NCBI GenBank assembly: GCA_934047225.1
Contig: OW204012.1
Span: forward strand, 10,292,001 to 10,356,000
Origin: Ypsolopha sequella
Taxonomy: Eukaryota; Arthropoda; Insecta; Lepidoptera; Ypsolophidae
Direction: 5' to 3'
Length of the DNA: 64,000 nucleotides
Below the pieces are notes generated by a model. It saw only the letters and a list, made by a program, of their open reading frames with translations. It was not told where the DNA came from and did no database searches. This document shows positions 52,295-63,405 of this stretch, piece after piece (within the stretch, counting starts at the first letter, position 1; every line of letters begins with the position of its first letter). A program made the translations under genes and the position numbers.

Positions 52295-53813
52295 TGTACT
52301 TATCCCAGATTTATTATATTCCTGATAACAATATCATGGCGTGTTCTGAAAAAAGAAGAGGACAATAAATAGTGGATATAATTGGATACAGTGGGCATAT
52401 TAAAGTAGATTTCTTACTACTATAGTTAAGTCGTAATTATTAACCTAAATAGCATGTACAACATCATTTTATTTTTCATGGGAAAATAAGATTATATGAA
52501 AATCCACTATTTCCAATTCAATATCTCATAAATAAATTATGGCTGGTTAGATCACATGCATAGAAAATCTAGTAAAAATTTGTAACTTCACCCACTACTT
52601 GTAACTTGGTACAAACACTGAGACATGTTAACTTAATTTATTCTTAGTGTAGTTGAAAGAATACCAGATAATTAATCTCGCGTAACGTGATTTTTAATTT
52701 CTCTCGCATTTTTAGAGCCCTCTCTTAGCTCGAGGAAACTTTAAACACCTGTCCACTCAATATAAAAATCAACTTTAACTTCCTAGCAACCAAGACACTG
52801 CAGGTTTTATCGTATCGATTTTGAGTCATCTAATATGAGAGGCCGATGACTGCACAAATTTACAACTTATGAATTTAAACACAATAACCGCTTCACAATT
52901 CATTGCGTTTATCAAAGCAATTGTAACGTATACATTTTTAAAGAAAACAATTGAAAACCACCTTGTAAGCGCAAAGTCAAAAATAAATTATGATATTCAG
53001 GCAAAACTCAAACATACAGACCCGCTTAAAATATACGAGTTTGTAATAGAATATTTTACCTTGAATAATTTTGCGTTGCATTCACTTTAAAATAGTTTTA
53101 TTCCGTAAAATAATAAATAAATGCGATCAATACGTGTTGACAAACAGCGGACATATTTTTTTCTTTTTGGGTTGGTTTTTCGCGTGGAAATTAGTCTTTT
53201 TAGCCGTTTCTAAAGTATTTTTACGTTTCATTCCATAAAGTTCCATTTAGGCTCCATTGTTCGATTTGCAGTTTTTTGTCTTTTCCTAGGAGGTTTTACT
53301 CTTATTCTGAGGTTTTTACCTTTATTGATCGTTGTTGTCATGTGGAGGATGAATTATGTATACGCGAAATGGAGTGTAGCAGTCAAAGTAAGTGTGACCA
53401 GCACATACAAATAACAGCACACTCGGAAGAAAATAATTTAAAAAATTGCAAGAAAAACTGAAAAACTCGCACACAACTGAAATGATTAATTCTACAAGAT
53501 ACGTTTGACGTTACATGGTCCATCCATCCATCAATCTATCAAGATCAGAAGTAATCAGAACAAATAAATATAATTTTACCTTTGGCGTAGTAGAAAACTA
53601 ACAACAAAAAACATACTGTTGGTATCCCCATAAATGGCCGTGATTTGCCAATCGCAATCGGCCCATCATCAGTCAACGCGAACGATAGATTTTTTCGTCT
53701 GTCAATAGAAGAAAATGTACTAAAACACCCCATTTTATAATTAGTTAGCTACCTCTTCCCTTCACCTCTTTATCAAGATTACTTTTGTTTTTATTTTTCT
53801 AGAGGGAAACGCT
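52295..53813. promoter_or_regulatory. Head-to-head intergenic region between receptor and CARNMT
   Basis: The two start codons are 1.5 kb apart on opposite strands, so both promoters and 5' UTR exons should lie here. I cannot place a TSS. TTTTTCTAG at 53795-53802 could be a CARNMT 5' UTR acceptor, and CAAAGTAAGTGTG near 53388 a matching donor. A 73-codon plus-strand frame at 52869 and a 62-codon minus-strand frame at 53733 (MGCFSTFSSIDRR) are unrecognised. Confidence 0.45.
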
Positions 53814-53887
53814 ATGGAGCCTGAAATAGATGAGGTCTCAGAGCGGGCCCATTTTCGGTCTGTGGTAGCGGCATTTAAACACTACAA
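53814..53887 (+). CDS. CARNMT1: CARNMT exon 1
   Basis: ATG at 53814, 74 nt, donor CTACAA|GTAAGT, phase 2. Encodes MEPEIDEVSERAHFRSVVAA then FKHYK. Confidence 0.88.
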
Positions 53888-56800
53888 GTAAGTTAAAGTC
53901 TATTAAAATATCCAAAAGCTCTCCATTCTTCGCACCCCAGCGATTGAGAAGAGGTATCGTTGATTATATTCGTGATAAACTTACTTTTATCCGCATAGTA
54001 ACAAGTCTTTGTTAGGAGCTATATCTTGATATAATTAACCTATTTAGATATGACAATGATCATTGTTTACGTCCAGCACACGTGCAGGACTATGACCCTA
54101 ACATCCTTGTGCTATTAGGTCTTTTTTAGAGGCGTGCTCAAGGTTGTTTTTATTTCCTTCTGGCTATTTTACATATACCCACTCAAACTATTAGGTTTCT
54201 GTAGTAGGAGTGTTCTAATTGAAATGTAAATAACAAGATTCGTGTGTTTTATTGAATATTTCCACTTGCAAATAGGCTGTAGATGTTACTGCATTGTTTT
54301 AAGACTATCTTATCTCATTAAGGGCCTTACTATTACCAAATAGGTACTTTCTAAAGCCTACTCCTCGTTTATGGCCAAACCAAAAATAATGAAAAAATGT
54401 GTTATGAATAATCAACTCTTAGACAATATATGCAACAGTTTTCTTTTTCATACCACCAAAACTTCTACATGAATTTTTTTTTTTACTGAATGGTGTTTTT
54501 TGACCTCAAATTCCTTACTGCTCCTGAGTGGCTTGGCCGATTGAATTCATCTATGCTTTGATAAATAGATAAACTTTATAGCTATAAACATAACATAAGA
54601 TTATTCAATCGAGTAAGATGTAATCAAAATGTAATATTAAAATCAACTTTCATTTATCTGGACTGTATTTTATAGAACCTCTAATATAGATCAAATCTCT
54701 AATAAAAATCCTGTTTATTTTATTTTTATTTTTTATTTATTTATTTGGTCTACCAACAGATGATACAATTAATCTAGCGTACAGTAGGAATAGAGTGTAA
54801 CTCCAATAACAGGTAAACACTGCATGCAATAAAAATGAGAGGAGTGACGTGTGACGCCAGTTGGCGGAAGCAGAGACGCACCCGTCTCGGCTCTGGAGAC
54901 GTCTCGTCCTCCGCTAACCAGTGCTGCTCGTTTAAACATTAATTATTTATATATATAAAATATAACACAACGAAAGAAAAAATAAAAAAAGAATCACAAA
55001 ATCATATTAAACGTACAAAAAATTACTTAATTAATGAACTTTTTGCTCTGCTTCTAGCAAGCAAACAAGCAACTTATGGTTTGCCTGAATCTTAAAGGCG
55101 GCTGAGTGAAGTTAGGTCTGGTGAGATGGATAGAGAGAAATAGATAACAGAGAGAGATAGGCAGAGACTAGGGTTACCAACTTTTTTTAGAAGAAATAAA
55201 GTATATCTGAATTCAGGGAAGGTAAATAAAAAGTACGGTACCTTAGAAAAAAGTATCCTTAATTCAAGGGAGTTCAAATATTTTTTGAAAAAAATGTCAT
55301 GGTAGCTGCGGACTGTAGGAACTAGAAAGGCCAGACTCCATACTAAAATCCTCAAATCTTTTTGTGAAACTGTATTTTTTGTGCTCTTTGCATAAACACA
55401 AATGCACAACACGTCATACATTTTCCCTCGGATTTCTTTACGGCTCTGTTTTTGTTTTTTTAGTTTATTTAAATAAAGTATTATTTAGTAAAGTAAGATT
55501 TAAATAAAGTATTTTCACGCACTTTATTGGTACCTATTCAAAAGTATAAAATACAGGGACCCAAAATAACGTAAGATACTTTATTTTAAAGTTCGGTTGG
55601 CAACCCTAGCAGAGACATAGACAAACTTCAGAAAAGTTTGAATACTTCTGTACCTACCCTAATTTGATTTGAAAGTCAGACAGGCTGAGTTTTGCATATT
55701 TTTTTTTTAATCTCTACATCCGCCTATGATCAGCATTCAATTACATCCTCAAATTTAATCTAAAACAATTCTTTTAACATAATTTTTCAGAGTCCACTCT
55801 CTACAACGAATCAACAAATCGGAAAAAATCATCACGAAACTACCAGAAAACCACCAACGTAGGCTAGAGAAATACCGCACATACCTGACAAAGTTCAGGA
55901 AATGCGTTGAGGTGAATAATAGTATTGTGCAGCTGGTAATCAAAGACGTTGAGACCATCTTCCAAAATGTAGACCACAGTAATAATCCAGAGACTAACGG
56001 CAACGGTCATATGGTCAGTAACTATGACGATGAAGGCTACATGAATGGATACGACCACAAAGTTCAGCATGATGTGGAGAAGGTGGGTGTCTGATTCCTG
56101 CGTGATTCTTAAAAAATAATATATAAGGTGACTTTTGTTTATATGCCCAAATTCATACTGGAGATTTGGTAAGTGGTCAGGACCAAAGTTCAATCTTTTT
56201 TGAATACAAAAAGAAAATCTTTGTAACCCTATACTGATTTACGAACGACTCCTAATCAATTACCTAGTATCTATCTATTGTCGGTGGAGTAACCGCCATT
56301 CTTCTCTATCTTCTAACAATTTACAAAATAAAATTTCGGCTTCATATACTAATTGACTTGGAGTTGTTCGTAAATTAGTAAAGGGGCACAAAGATTTTAT
56401 TTTTCATTGTTCACAAAAAAGGTCATTGAACTTTGTCCTGACTTGACACTTACCGACTCTCCGGTATGTATTTGGCTATATAAACAAAAGTCACCTTGTG
56501 TATGTGTCGTGGGCAGATCGTAAACTGTGAAATCGAAAATCTTTGACTAAAAGTAAAAAAACAGGTACGAAAACGAGCGAAGCGAGGTGGAGCGTGTTCG
56601 GTTTACATGTAAATGAATAGTTTTATTTACAACAGAGATATGATATGCCCAATTCTACAATGTACCGACGACGTAGCGTATATGGAAACCCTTCCAGTAT
56701 TCAGAACCCCAGTAATTCTGAGCTGCGGGAGGGTTTACTAGCATTAATTCACAGAATGTTACCTTAAACCATTCCAGTATTCAGAGTCGCGAACGATCTG

Positions 56801-59800
56801 GATTCGGGTATTGTTTCCGGTATAGTAATCAAGTCTTGATAACTAAAAAGCTTCCTCTACTCAGATCCCTAGAAAGCATAAAAGTACTTGATCTGATACG
56901 CGGGAGGGATTTCTGCGCTATGCTCCCCGATCTCAGATCGCAAACGGCACGTGCAAAGAGAGAGAGAGAGAGCGATATCATACAAATCTCTATGTTGTTT
57001 GTTTTGATTTAAATTAGTTCCGTTACCGCTTTGTCTCGAAAACAATTATTTTAAAACCGCATCTCTACCGGGAAACCTCCTAAAAAGATGCATTAATTAT
57101 TTAAAAACAAGCAAGAATGTGCCTAACGCTCGACAATTTTGTTGTTTATAACTTGTTGATTCGCCTAATGTTAAAATTTTTATGATTACACTGTCATAAG
57201 TTTTTATTACATCATCTTTATTATGCAATTCAAATTATTATTATTTCTTTAATCTTCGCTCGTTTACATAAAAGTCCTTACCAAACGTATTCTGTTAAAC
57301 CTATAAGCCAAATTTTAGACTGAGTAGCGGTAGGAATTCATATTCATAACGCTAGTACTGCGTTTGTAAAGCCCCCCGCATTACAGAACTAAAAGCAGGG
57401 TACACTAATCTGAGTAGCGGTAGGAATTTATATCCATAACGCTAGTATTGCGTTAGTAAAGCCTCCCGCATTACAGAACTAAAAGCAGGGTACACTAATC
57501 TGAGTAGCGGTAGGAATTTATATCCATAACGCTAGTATTGCGTTAGTAAAGCCTCCCGCATTACAGAACTAAAAGCAGGGTACACTAATCTGAGTAACGG
57601 TAGGAATTTATATCCATAACGCTAGTATTGCGTTAGTAAAGCCTCCCGCATTACAGAACTAAAAGCAGGGTACACTAATCTGAGTAACGGTAGGAATTTA
57701 TATCCATAACGCTAGTATTGCGTTAGTAAAGCCTCCCGCATTACAGAACTAAAAGCAGGGTAGCATTTAATCCATCAAACTGAGCGTTCAATTGCTTAAA
57801 GGCTCCCGCAGCTCAGATGTACTGGGGTTCTGAATACTGGAAGGATTTCCATAAACGCGACGACGTAATGTATTTAGCACATACAATGGTATCGATTCGG
57901 CATAACACGTCTTAACTTATTTGACAGAACTAACCTTATTTTAACCTTTCTATCTTTTTCTTTCTTTATCGAAAAGACAAGGACAGAACGCTTAAATTAA
58001 GTTTAGTCCTGTCAAATAAGTTAAGATGTGCTTCACCGAATCTGTACCAATATTTACCATAGAAGCCAATTCGCATAGATTAAATTATGTTAAGGTGTGT
58101 TAATTCAAAAACCATTTCGAGATTTTGGTTTAATAAGCCTTATTATAGAACTTGTGGTCTAAAAAACCTCATGATGATGAATATTTTTACGAAAAAGCTG
58201 CAACTTCGTGTGACGTCACTTGAGAAATGGCTGTTCCAAATGTGTCCTTTGCTATCAAGATAAATTTATAATAATTTGCTTCTGACTGATTTGACAGATT
58301 GATGACAGAGACAGACCACTTTTTTTATAAGCAATCACACATCACAATTAGTATAATGTCTTAAATTCTCAAGTGACGTCATATTCGACAATTCTTTAAA
58401 AAATCATAAAAATATATTTGTTAATTTATATACCAAAATAATGAAAACTATGTCCTGAAATGGCGTATATTCTATGAAAAAAAAAAAACTTTCAATTCCT
58501 CTTGCCTACTTTTTTTCTTATTATACAATAAGAAACAAATCGCATGGGTGTAATGGTTTTTTTAAAACAATAATCTCATGCTTGGCCACCAGAAGCTTCA
58601 TACCTGTTGTTACTGGAGCAAGTAGCCCAAGCGGATCATATAATTTAGCGGTTTCAGCGAGTAATGTGCGTTTTGTAAGCGGATTTTCGCAAAGCGGAGA
58701 AGGTTTTATTTTCAAAATAAAACAGTCATTAGCAGGGTTCCATCTCATTTCTATTAAATTAGTTTCAGAGTCTGGGTCAAAGTTTATTATTTTTAGAAGC
58801 ACGAGAGGTTTCTGGGATATTTTCCAGATATTGCGGAGAATTAGCGATCCATTTTGTTAAATCAAAGCCAGCTTTAGAAAATATTTCGAAAAGCTGCTTA
58901 TAGAGTGGGTAAGCTTCGTCATGGCAGCTAACCGAGTAAATAAAATCATCCATGTATGAGAATTTAGTAGCTACCGTGGCTACCACGGGGTAATTGTGGC
59001 CTTCATCAGAGGTGAGTTCACGGACTACACGCATAGCCAATAAGGTGATGACTATAGGACAAAAGAGACGCGAGTAAACTCGTAAGTTTCAATAGGAGCA
59101 GATGAATCAAACCTGAATAATATTCTTTGAAAACGACAATGTTCCGGAATTATTCTAAATTGAAAAAACTTTTTTTCTAAGTTAGCAGAGATTGGAAGAT
59201 TTAAAAGAGGGCCACAATATAAAATTGAATTTAAACTTTTCTTACAGTGGTCTGTCTTTGTACTTGCGTCTAGAACAATTCTAACCTTGCTAGTGTCTTT
59301 ATCGGGACGATAAACTGCTCTGTGCGGAATATAATAACATTTTGAGGAGGGGTGGTCTCTGTTACTTTGTACAATTTAACCTTTGTCGAAGTAATCTTGA
59401 ATCGTAGCGTTATATCCAGCTCGTAAGTCAGAATTCGAGTCTAATTTCCTTTCTAAGGACAATAATCTTCTTTTAGCGGTATAATAGGAGTCACCTTAAG
59501 TATTAGGATTCTTAAAAAAGGGCAATGCGACGACATATCTTCCGTCTGCATCACGAGAAACATTTTTAGAAGTCTTCTTCGCACGCCTGCTTGTGCGGAC
59601 TAAGTATTTTTCGCGGTTGAACGGATTCTAATGTCCAGAATTTTTGAACCAGGCTATCTAATTGTTTATCTAAGTTGCTGTTATCTATAACACCGTGAAA
59701 TGAGTGTCTCATTTTATGAGAGTTAAAGGTTTCGCACTCCGCTTCACCCGTGATTAAGAGGATGGCATACCCTAGCGAGCAACTTTTTTTTTTACCCGTC

Positions 59801-61712
59801 CAGCACAATAAGTCTAATGGCAAAGGCCTTATTTGCTTTTCATAGAGGCGATTATATGTTGGCTTTTTGGCCTCTTTTTCTTGGACGCGTAATACTAGTG
59901 ATCACGCAGCGAAACAACAAGTTGGTGTGTTTTTAGCTAATACTGAAATATTTTGTAGGGAAAAAAATATTGGATTTAGGTAAAATCCCTTCATATTTCT
60001 ATTGCAAAAAACAATGATGGATGACGCCCGCCAAGCCGCCAAGGCGAAGGTGGCATTTTCAGTGAATGTCGTAAAAAGCCGTCGGCTTTTTGCACAGTCG
60101 TCGCCTACATTTCATACGCAAACAAGCACAAACTTTTGCATTGTGTGCCATGCATTTACAGTAACGCACGCAAACATAGACTGTTAGAATGTGACACACA
60201 CATATACACCGACAGACACCATTCCGCGATGTCTTTTGGCATCGAGTGAGCGCGCGACTCGGAACTGAGACTCGCAGTTCCCGCTAATGACAATAGATGG
60301 CGGTTGGTGTCGCTACATTTTAGCAGAAAATGTATTACGATTATGCGTAAAAATGCATAAATGATGCGTATATATCAGGGTAGACAGTGTATTTTTGTCT
60401 GTATGGACCGCACGCCACTGCCTTTAACGGTTCTAAAGTTATGAGGCTGTGACATACGGACGGACGGACAACGGAGTCTCACCATAAGGTTCCTTTTGTA
60501 CCTTTTAGGTACTACGGAACCCTAAAAATAAAGCCCAAAGCTGAGCGCTAGGTGCGGCTTGTGCCGAAAATACACAATCATCACTGAAAACTTTTTTGTT
60601 TCAACCAAATGTAAAATGAAATTACATACATATACTTACGCCTGTGTCCCAGAGATTTCTGTCTCTCTGTCTCTCATACAAGCTCATCTATTCTATTCCG
60701 GCTACTTTTAAAAATATTTTTTTCTTCCCAAACCAGGTCCAATCAGTATTAAAGAACTTGGTGCGGGACTGGAGTGAGATGGGCGCCGCGGAGCGGGAGC
60801 AGTGCTACAAACCTATCATAGACGAGATACTGGAACAGTTCCCGCCTACTGAATGGTGAGCAGACCAATCAGTATTAAAGAACTTGCTGCGGGACTGGAG
60901 CGAGATGGACGCCGCGGAGCGGGAGCAGTGCTAAAAACTCATCATAGATGAGATACTGGAACAGTTCCCGCCTACTGAATGGTGAGCAGACCAATCAGTA
61001 TTAAAGAACTTGGTGCGGGACTGGAGCGAGATGGGTGCCGCGGAGCGGGAACAGTGCTACAAACTCATCATAGACGAAATACTGGAACAGTTCTCGTCTA
61101 CTGAATGGTGAGCATACCGTTGTTATAAAGGTCTTTCAATTTAAATGGAAAGTAATTCAGGATCGTTAATACATCACATTCCACTGCAAAGTACTTTTTT
61201 TTGCGTGAACTTTTTCTTCACTTGTCCATACACACTGAGTCAGCTGATCGGACCACTTTGTACTGAGAAGTGGAAAAAAAGTGCTTTGTAGTGGAATGTG
61301 GTGTATTAACGATACTGAATCACCTCCTAAATTACTTTCCATTTAAATTGAAAGACCTTATATATCGTTTTGTTTAATAAGTTTAATTAAAACGAGACAC
61401 TAGAGTGGAAAATTAACCAATGTAATCTCCACTGTACAAGCTCAAATTATTCATTTATCTTCACAGTAGTTGGGAGAAAAGCATGTTACGAACCTCGCGT
61501 CCCGCGACTCATTCGTTGCGCCCGCAACTATTCCGGTAAATAACCGAAGCTCTGTCCGCAGTGAGCCGCACAGTATAAAGATCCTGGTCCCGGGCGCTGG
61601 GCTCGGACGGCTGGCGTGGGAGATCGCCACGCGCGGCTACACGTGCCAGGGGAACGAGTTCAGCCTCTTCATGCTGTTCGCCGGCAACTTTATATTGAAC
61701 AAGTGTCCGCAG
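53814..61712 (+). CDS. CARNMT1: Carnosine N-methyltransferase, exons 1-4 (3' end outside window)
   Basis: SAM-dependent enzyme that methylates carnosine to anserine in vertebrates; insect homologues share the fold and their substrate is less certain. Exon junctions are 53814-53887, 55791-56082, 60737-60855 and 61562-61712 with continuous phase, giving 212 residues. Matches to the family: ERAHFRSVVAAFKHYK, then RVNRTE-like RINKSEK, RKCVEVN, LVRDWSEMGAAEREQCY, IDEILEQFPPTEW and the SAM-binding LVPGAGLGRLAWE followed by CQGNEFSLFMLF. Human CARNMT1 has about 400 residues, so the catalytic C-terminal half lies beyond 64000. I saw no further exon between 61713 and 64000. Confidence 0.9.
53888..55160. 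other. CARNMT intron 1, mostly featureless
   Basis: AT-rich. A short GC-rich patch at 54840-54935 (GTGACGCCAGTTGGCGGAAG, GTCTCGGCTCTGGAGACGTC) is unexplained. No exon seen. Confidence 0.4.
55169..55608. mobile_element. hAT-like MITE, 440 bp
   Basis: Ends TAGGGTTACCAACTTT and AAAGTTCGGTTGGCAACCCTA with a perfect 8-bp duplication GCAGAGAC (55161-55168, 55609-55616). Confidence 0.88.
55791..56082 (+). CDS. CARNMT1: CARNMT exon 2
   Basis: The acceptor AATTTTTCAG and donor GAGAAG|GTGGGT bound 292 nt. Encodes VHSLQRINKSEKIITKLPEN, YRTYLTKFRKCVEVNNSIVQ and an acidic Asn-rich linker. Phase 2 in, phase 0 out. Confidence 0.9.
56125..56499. mobile_element. MITE family A-like element
   Basis: TATAAGGTGACTTTTGTTTA and its inverse bound a palindromic 375-bp element. 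Diverged from the 4252 copy. Confidence 0.75.
56683..57850. mobile_element. TIR element containing a 5 x 90-bp tandem array
   Basis: Left end AACCCTTCCAGTATTCAGAACCCC...CTGAGCTGCGGGAGG; right end CTCCCGCAGCTCAG...GGGGTTCTGAATACTGGAAGG. The array of 90-bp units starts at 57320, 57410, 57500, 57590 and 57680, and each unit contains CTCCCGCATTACAGAACT, which resembles the TIR. Confidence 0.85.
57889..58047. mobile_element. MITE family D, copy 1
   Basis: GGTATCGATTCGGCATAACA pairs with the inverse at the right. Inner arms AACTTATTTGACAGAACTAA and the inverse. Copy 2 is at 63190-63360. Confidence 0.8.
58065..58455 (-). mobile_element. MITE family B, copy 4
   Basis: Matches 17226-17650 inverted and 33300-33690 in the same orientation. 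Confidence 0.75.
58521..59823 (-). pseudogene. Decayed Bel/Pao element, internal pol fragment
   Basis: Blocks in shifted frames read, from high to low coordinate: LPLDLLCWTGKK (59823 side, protease to RT linker), an RT stretch near 59050-59150 (PEHCRFQRILFRFDSSAP), FSYMDDFIYSV with GFDLTKWIANSPQYLENIP near 58850-58960, and AKLYDPLGLLAPVTTGMKLL near 58600. It is not the same family as the 6729-14561 element (MDD instead of VDD). No LTRs found. Confidence 0.85.
60012..60420 (-). mobile_element. Truncated hAT element copy
   Basis: Inverted copy of 18221-18640 that ends at GCACGCCACTG. The other end is cut at about 60012. Confidence 0.85.
60421..60530. mobile_element. Fragment of the GGAACCC/GGCCGG repeat
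   Basis: GTTCTAAAGTTATGAGGCTG...TTTAGGTACTACGGAACCCT matches the 3' part of copy 2 near 27840-27940. Confidence 0.75.
60737..60855 (+). CDS. CARNMT1: CARNMT exon 3
   Basis: The acceptor TCCCAAACCAG and donor GAATG|GTGAGC bound 119 nt, phase 0 in and 2 out. Encodes VQSVLKNLVRDWSEMGAAER and IIDEILEQFPPTE. It is the first and only copy of three with a pyrimidine-rich acceptor. Confidence 0.9.
60856..61114 (+). pseudogene. Two extra tandem copies of CARNMT exon 3
   Basis: The 126-bp unit that begins CCAATCAGTATTAAAGAAC at 60739 recurs at 60865 and 60991, each with the GAATGGTGAGCA donor. Copy 2 has TGC TAA in place of TGC TAC (in-frame stop). Copy 3 keeps the frame. The only AG before each copy (GAGCAG) has no pyrimidine tract and is out of phase with exon 2. 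Confidence 0.88.
61132..61363. mobile_element. Foldback MITE after the exon 3 copies
   Basis: AAGGTCTTTCAATTTAAATG at 61137 pairs with its inverse at 61363, and the arms extend to about 61215. Confidence 0.85.
61562..61712 (+). CDS. CARNMT1: CARNMT exon 4: SAM-binding motif
   Basis: The acceptor CTCTGTCCGCAG and donor CCGCAG|GTGAGT bound 151 nt, phase 2 in and 0 out. Encodes HSIKILVPGAGLGRLAWEIA, then YTCQGNEFSLFMLFAGNFIL. The glycine-rich VPGAGLGR is the cofactor loop. Confidence 0.92.
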
Positions 61713-61914
61713 GTGAGTGACGATTTAAATACATACATACATATAACACGAAGTGGAACTTATGCTGTTTTTGGTTATTTTTATTATTATTATTCTCTTT
61801 TTTTTGATACCTACCTTTTGTTTTGTAATAACTCTTCATTGTTTTATCATCACTGAATGTACACATTGGAAGGAACTGGCTTCTGTTACACGGTGTTTCC
61901 TTTTACAGAAGCTA

Positions 61915-62450
61915 GGGCTACAATAGTGTTCACCGAGGGAAGAAAGGGGAAGATTACCAACGAGGGTGTAGTTTGAGGCCCGAGGCGAAGCGAGGCCTCA
62001 ATACACACGAGTTGGGAATCGCACTTTCTCCCGAGTGATACATAGTGCTTTATACTACACCTGCGAGGAAATAGTATAATTTTACTTTTAATCAAGATAC
62101 AATAAAAGAAACCGACTGACTCGCGTGCGATTGTCACTTTTTATTTCCTTCTTATTTTTTATTATGTACAGGAAAAGCAAGTGGCCAGTATCATTTTTCG
62201 AGTTTTATGTACGAGTTCGCAAAATAATACTGGCCACTTGGCCACTTGCTCATTCTTTATGTTATTTAAAAAAAGAAACAGCACGTTAACAATGGATTTG
62301 CATATACTTTTTTTGCCCGCTCAAGCACGTTAACAATGAATTTTCATACACTTTTTCCGCCCGCATATTTGTATGACAGTAATGACGTATTTTCTGCATC
62401 GTTTTCAAAAAAGTAAGAAGGTACTTTCCGAGCATGTGTAGTATAAAAGT
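61915..62450 (-). mobile_element. Dispersed repeat, copy 2 (inverse of 39795-40245)
   Basis: Carries the same GAGGCCCGAGGCGAAGCGAG and GCCACTTGGCCACTTGCTC blocks. Ends in a (TTTA)n stretch near 62490. Confidence 0.8.
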
Positions 62451-62514
62451 TATGATAAGATGATTGTAACAATAAAGATATTTTTATTTATTTATTTATT
62501 TACATATATACTCA

Positions 62515-62772
62515 CGCCTGTGTCCCAAAAGGGTAGGCAGAGACTACAGATTTCCATCTGCTACGATGCTGATACATCTTTTTCGCGTCTTCCACATCCA
62601 TCAATCTAGTCATACAACTCTTCTATTCCGGTTACTTTTGACATGGCCCTTCTTCAGTATGTCGCTAATTTGGTCAGCATACGTCCTTCTAGGGCGGCCT
62701 GGTCGAGCTGTACCTTCCACTTGTGCACCATAAATTTCTTTCGTCACTTTAGTTTCATTCATCCTCTCTACA
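62515..62772 (-). pseudogene. RTE-type LINE ORF C-terminal fragment
   Basis: The minus strand reads MNETKVTKEIYGAQVEGTAR then PGRPRRTYADQISDILKKG, the GRPR..W.DQI block of RTE ORFs. The tail (ACGCCTGTGTCCC) also occurs at about 60635 just upstream of CARNMT exon 3. Confidence 0.7.
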
Positions 62773-62774
62773 CG

Positions 62775-63171
62775 TGAAATTTAACCAACCGCCCGAATTC
62801 ATACTGAAGACTCGGTTAGTGATCAAGAGCAATGATTAATGACCCTTCAGGTGAAATTTGAAAAACATTTTTTTTTTATCCCGTGCTGCCTATACTAGGA
62901 ATTGTTAATTAATTTATTTTGCATACATAATATAATTTTTACAAGTTAAATTTAATCTTATAAAAATATATTTAAAAAAATAATAAACGTACATGAACTA
63001 AATTAAAGGTAAATATATTTATTTTATGCAGCAATGTATATATAGGTACATATATACTATTCAAATTTAAACTAGTTCCTTTCGTATGAGAACAATTTTT
63101 TTTATAATTTCGAATCCTGGTCATTAACCAAGTCTCCAGTATGAATTCGGGCGGTTGGTTAAATTTCACCT
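62775..63171. mobile_element. MITE family A relative
   Basis: GTGAAATTTAACCAACCGCC and its inverse GGCGGTTGGTTAAATTTCAC bound about 395 bp, with the ATTCATACTG(A/G)AGA motif of family A. Confidence 0.75.
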
Positions 63172-63189
63172 TATTTTTGTAGAATTGGT

Positions 63190-63360
63190 ACACAATAGTG
63201 TCAATTCGGTGTAACACGTTTTAACTTATTTGACAGGTCTAAACTTAATTTAGCGTTCCGTCATTTTCTTTCTGTATCGAAAAGACAAAGACAGGACGCT
63301 TAAAATAAGGTTAGTCCTGTCAAATAAGTTACGTCGTGCTACACCGAATCGACACCAATA
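63190..63360. mobile_element. MITE family D, copy 2
   Basis: TAGTGTCAATTCGGTGTAAC pairs with GTGCTACACCGAATCGACAC; central part as at 57889-58047. Confidence 0.8.
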
Positions 63361-63405
63361 AAAAGTATTTGCCTCATCTTATCAACTCCTGGCCCAATAT
63401 CATAG

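Noticed and set aside
60856..61114. Mutually exclusive alternative exons of CARNMT
   Set aside because: Copies 2 and 3 lack a pyrimidine tract, their AG is out of phase with exon 2, and copy 2 contains a stop.
61470..61561. Upstream coding extension of CARNMT exon 4 (frame starting at 61470)
   Set aside because: The acceptor at 61561 gives correct phase and family alignment; the upstream codons show no similarity.
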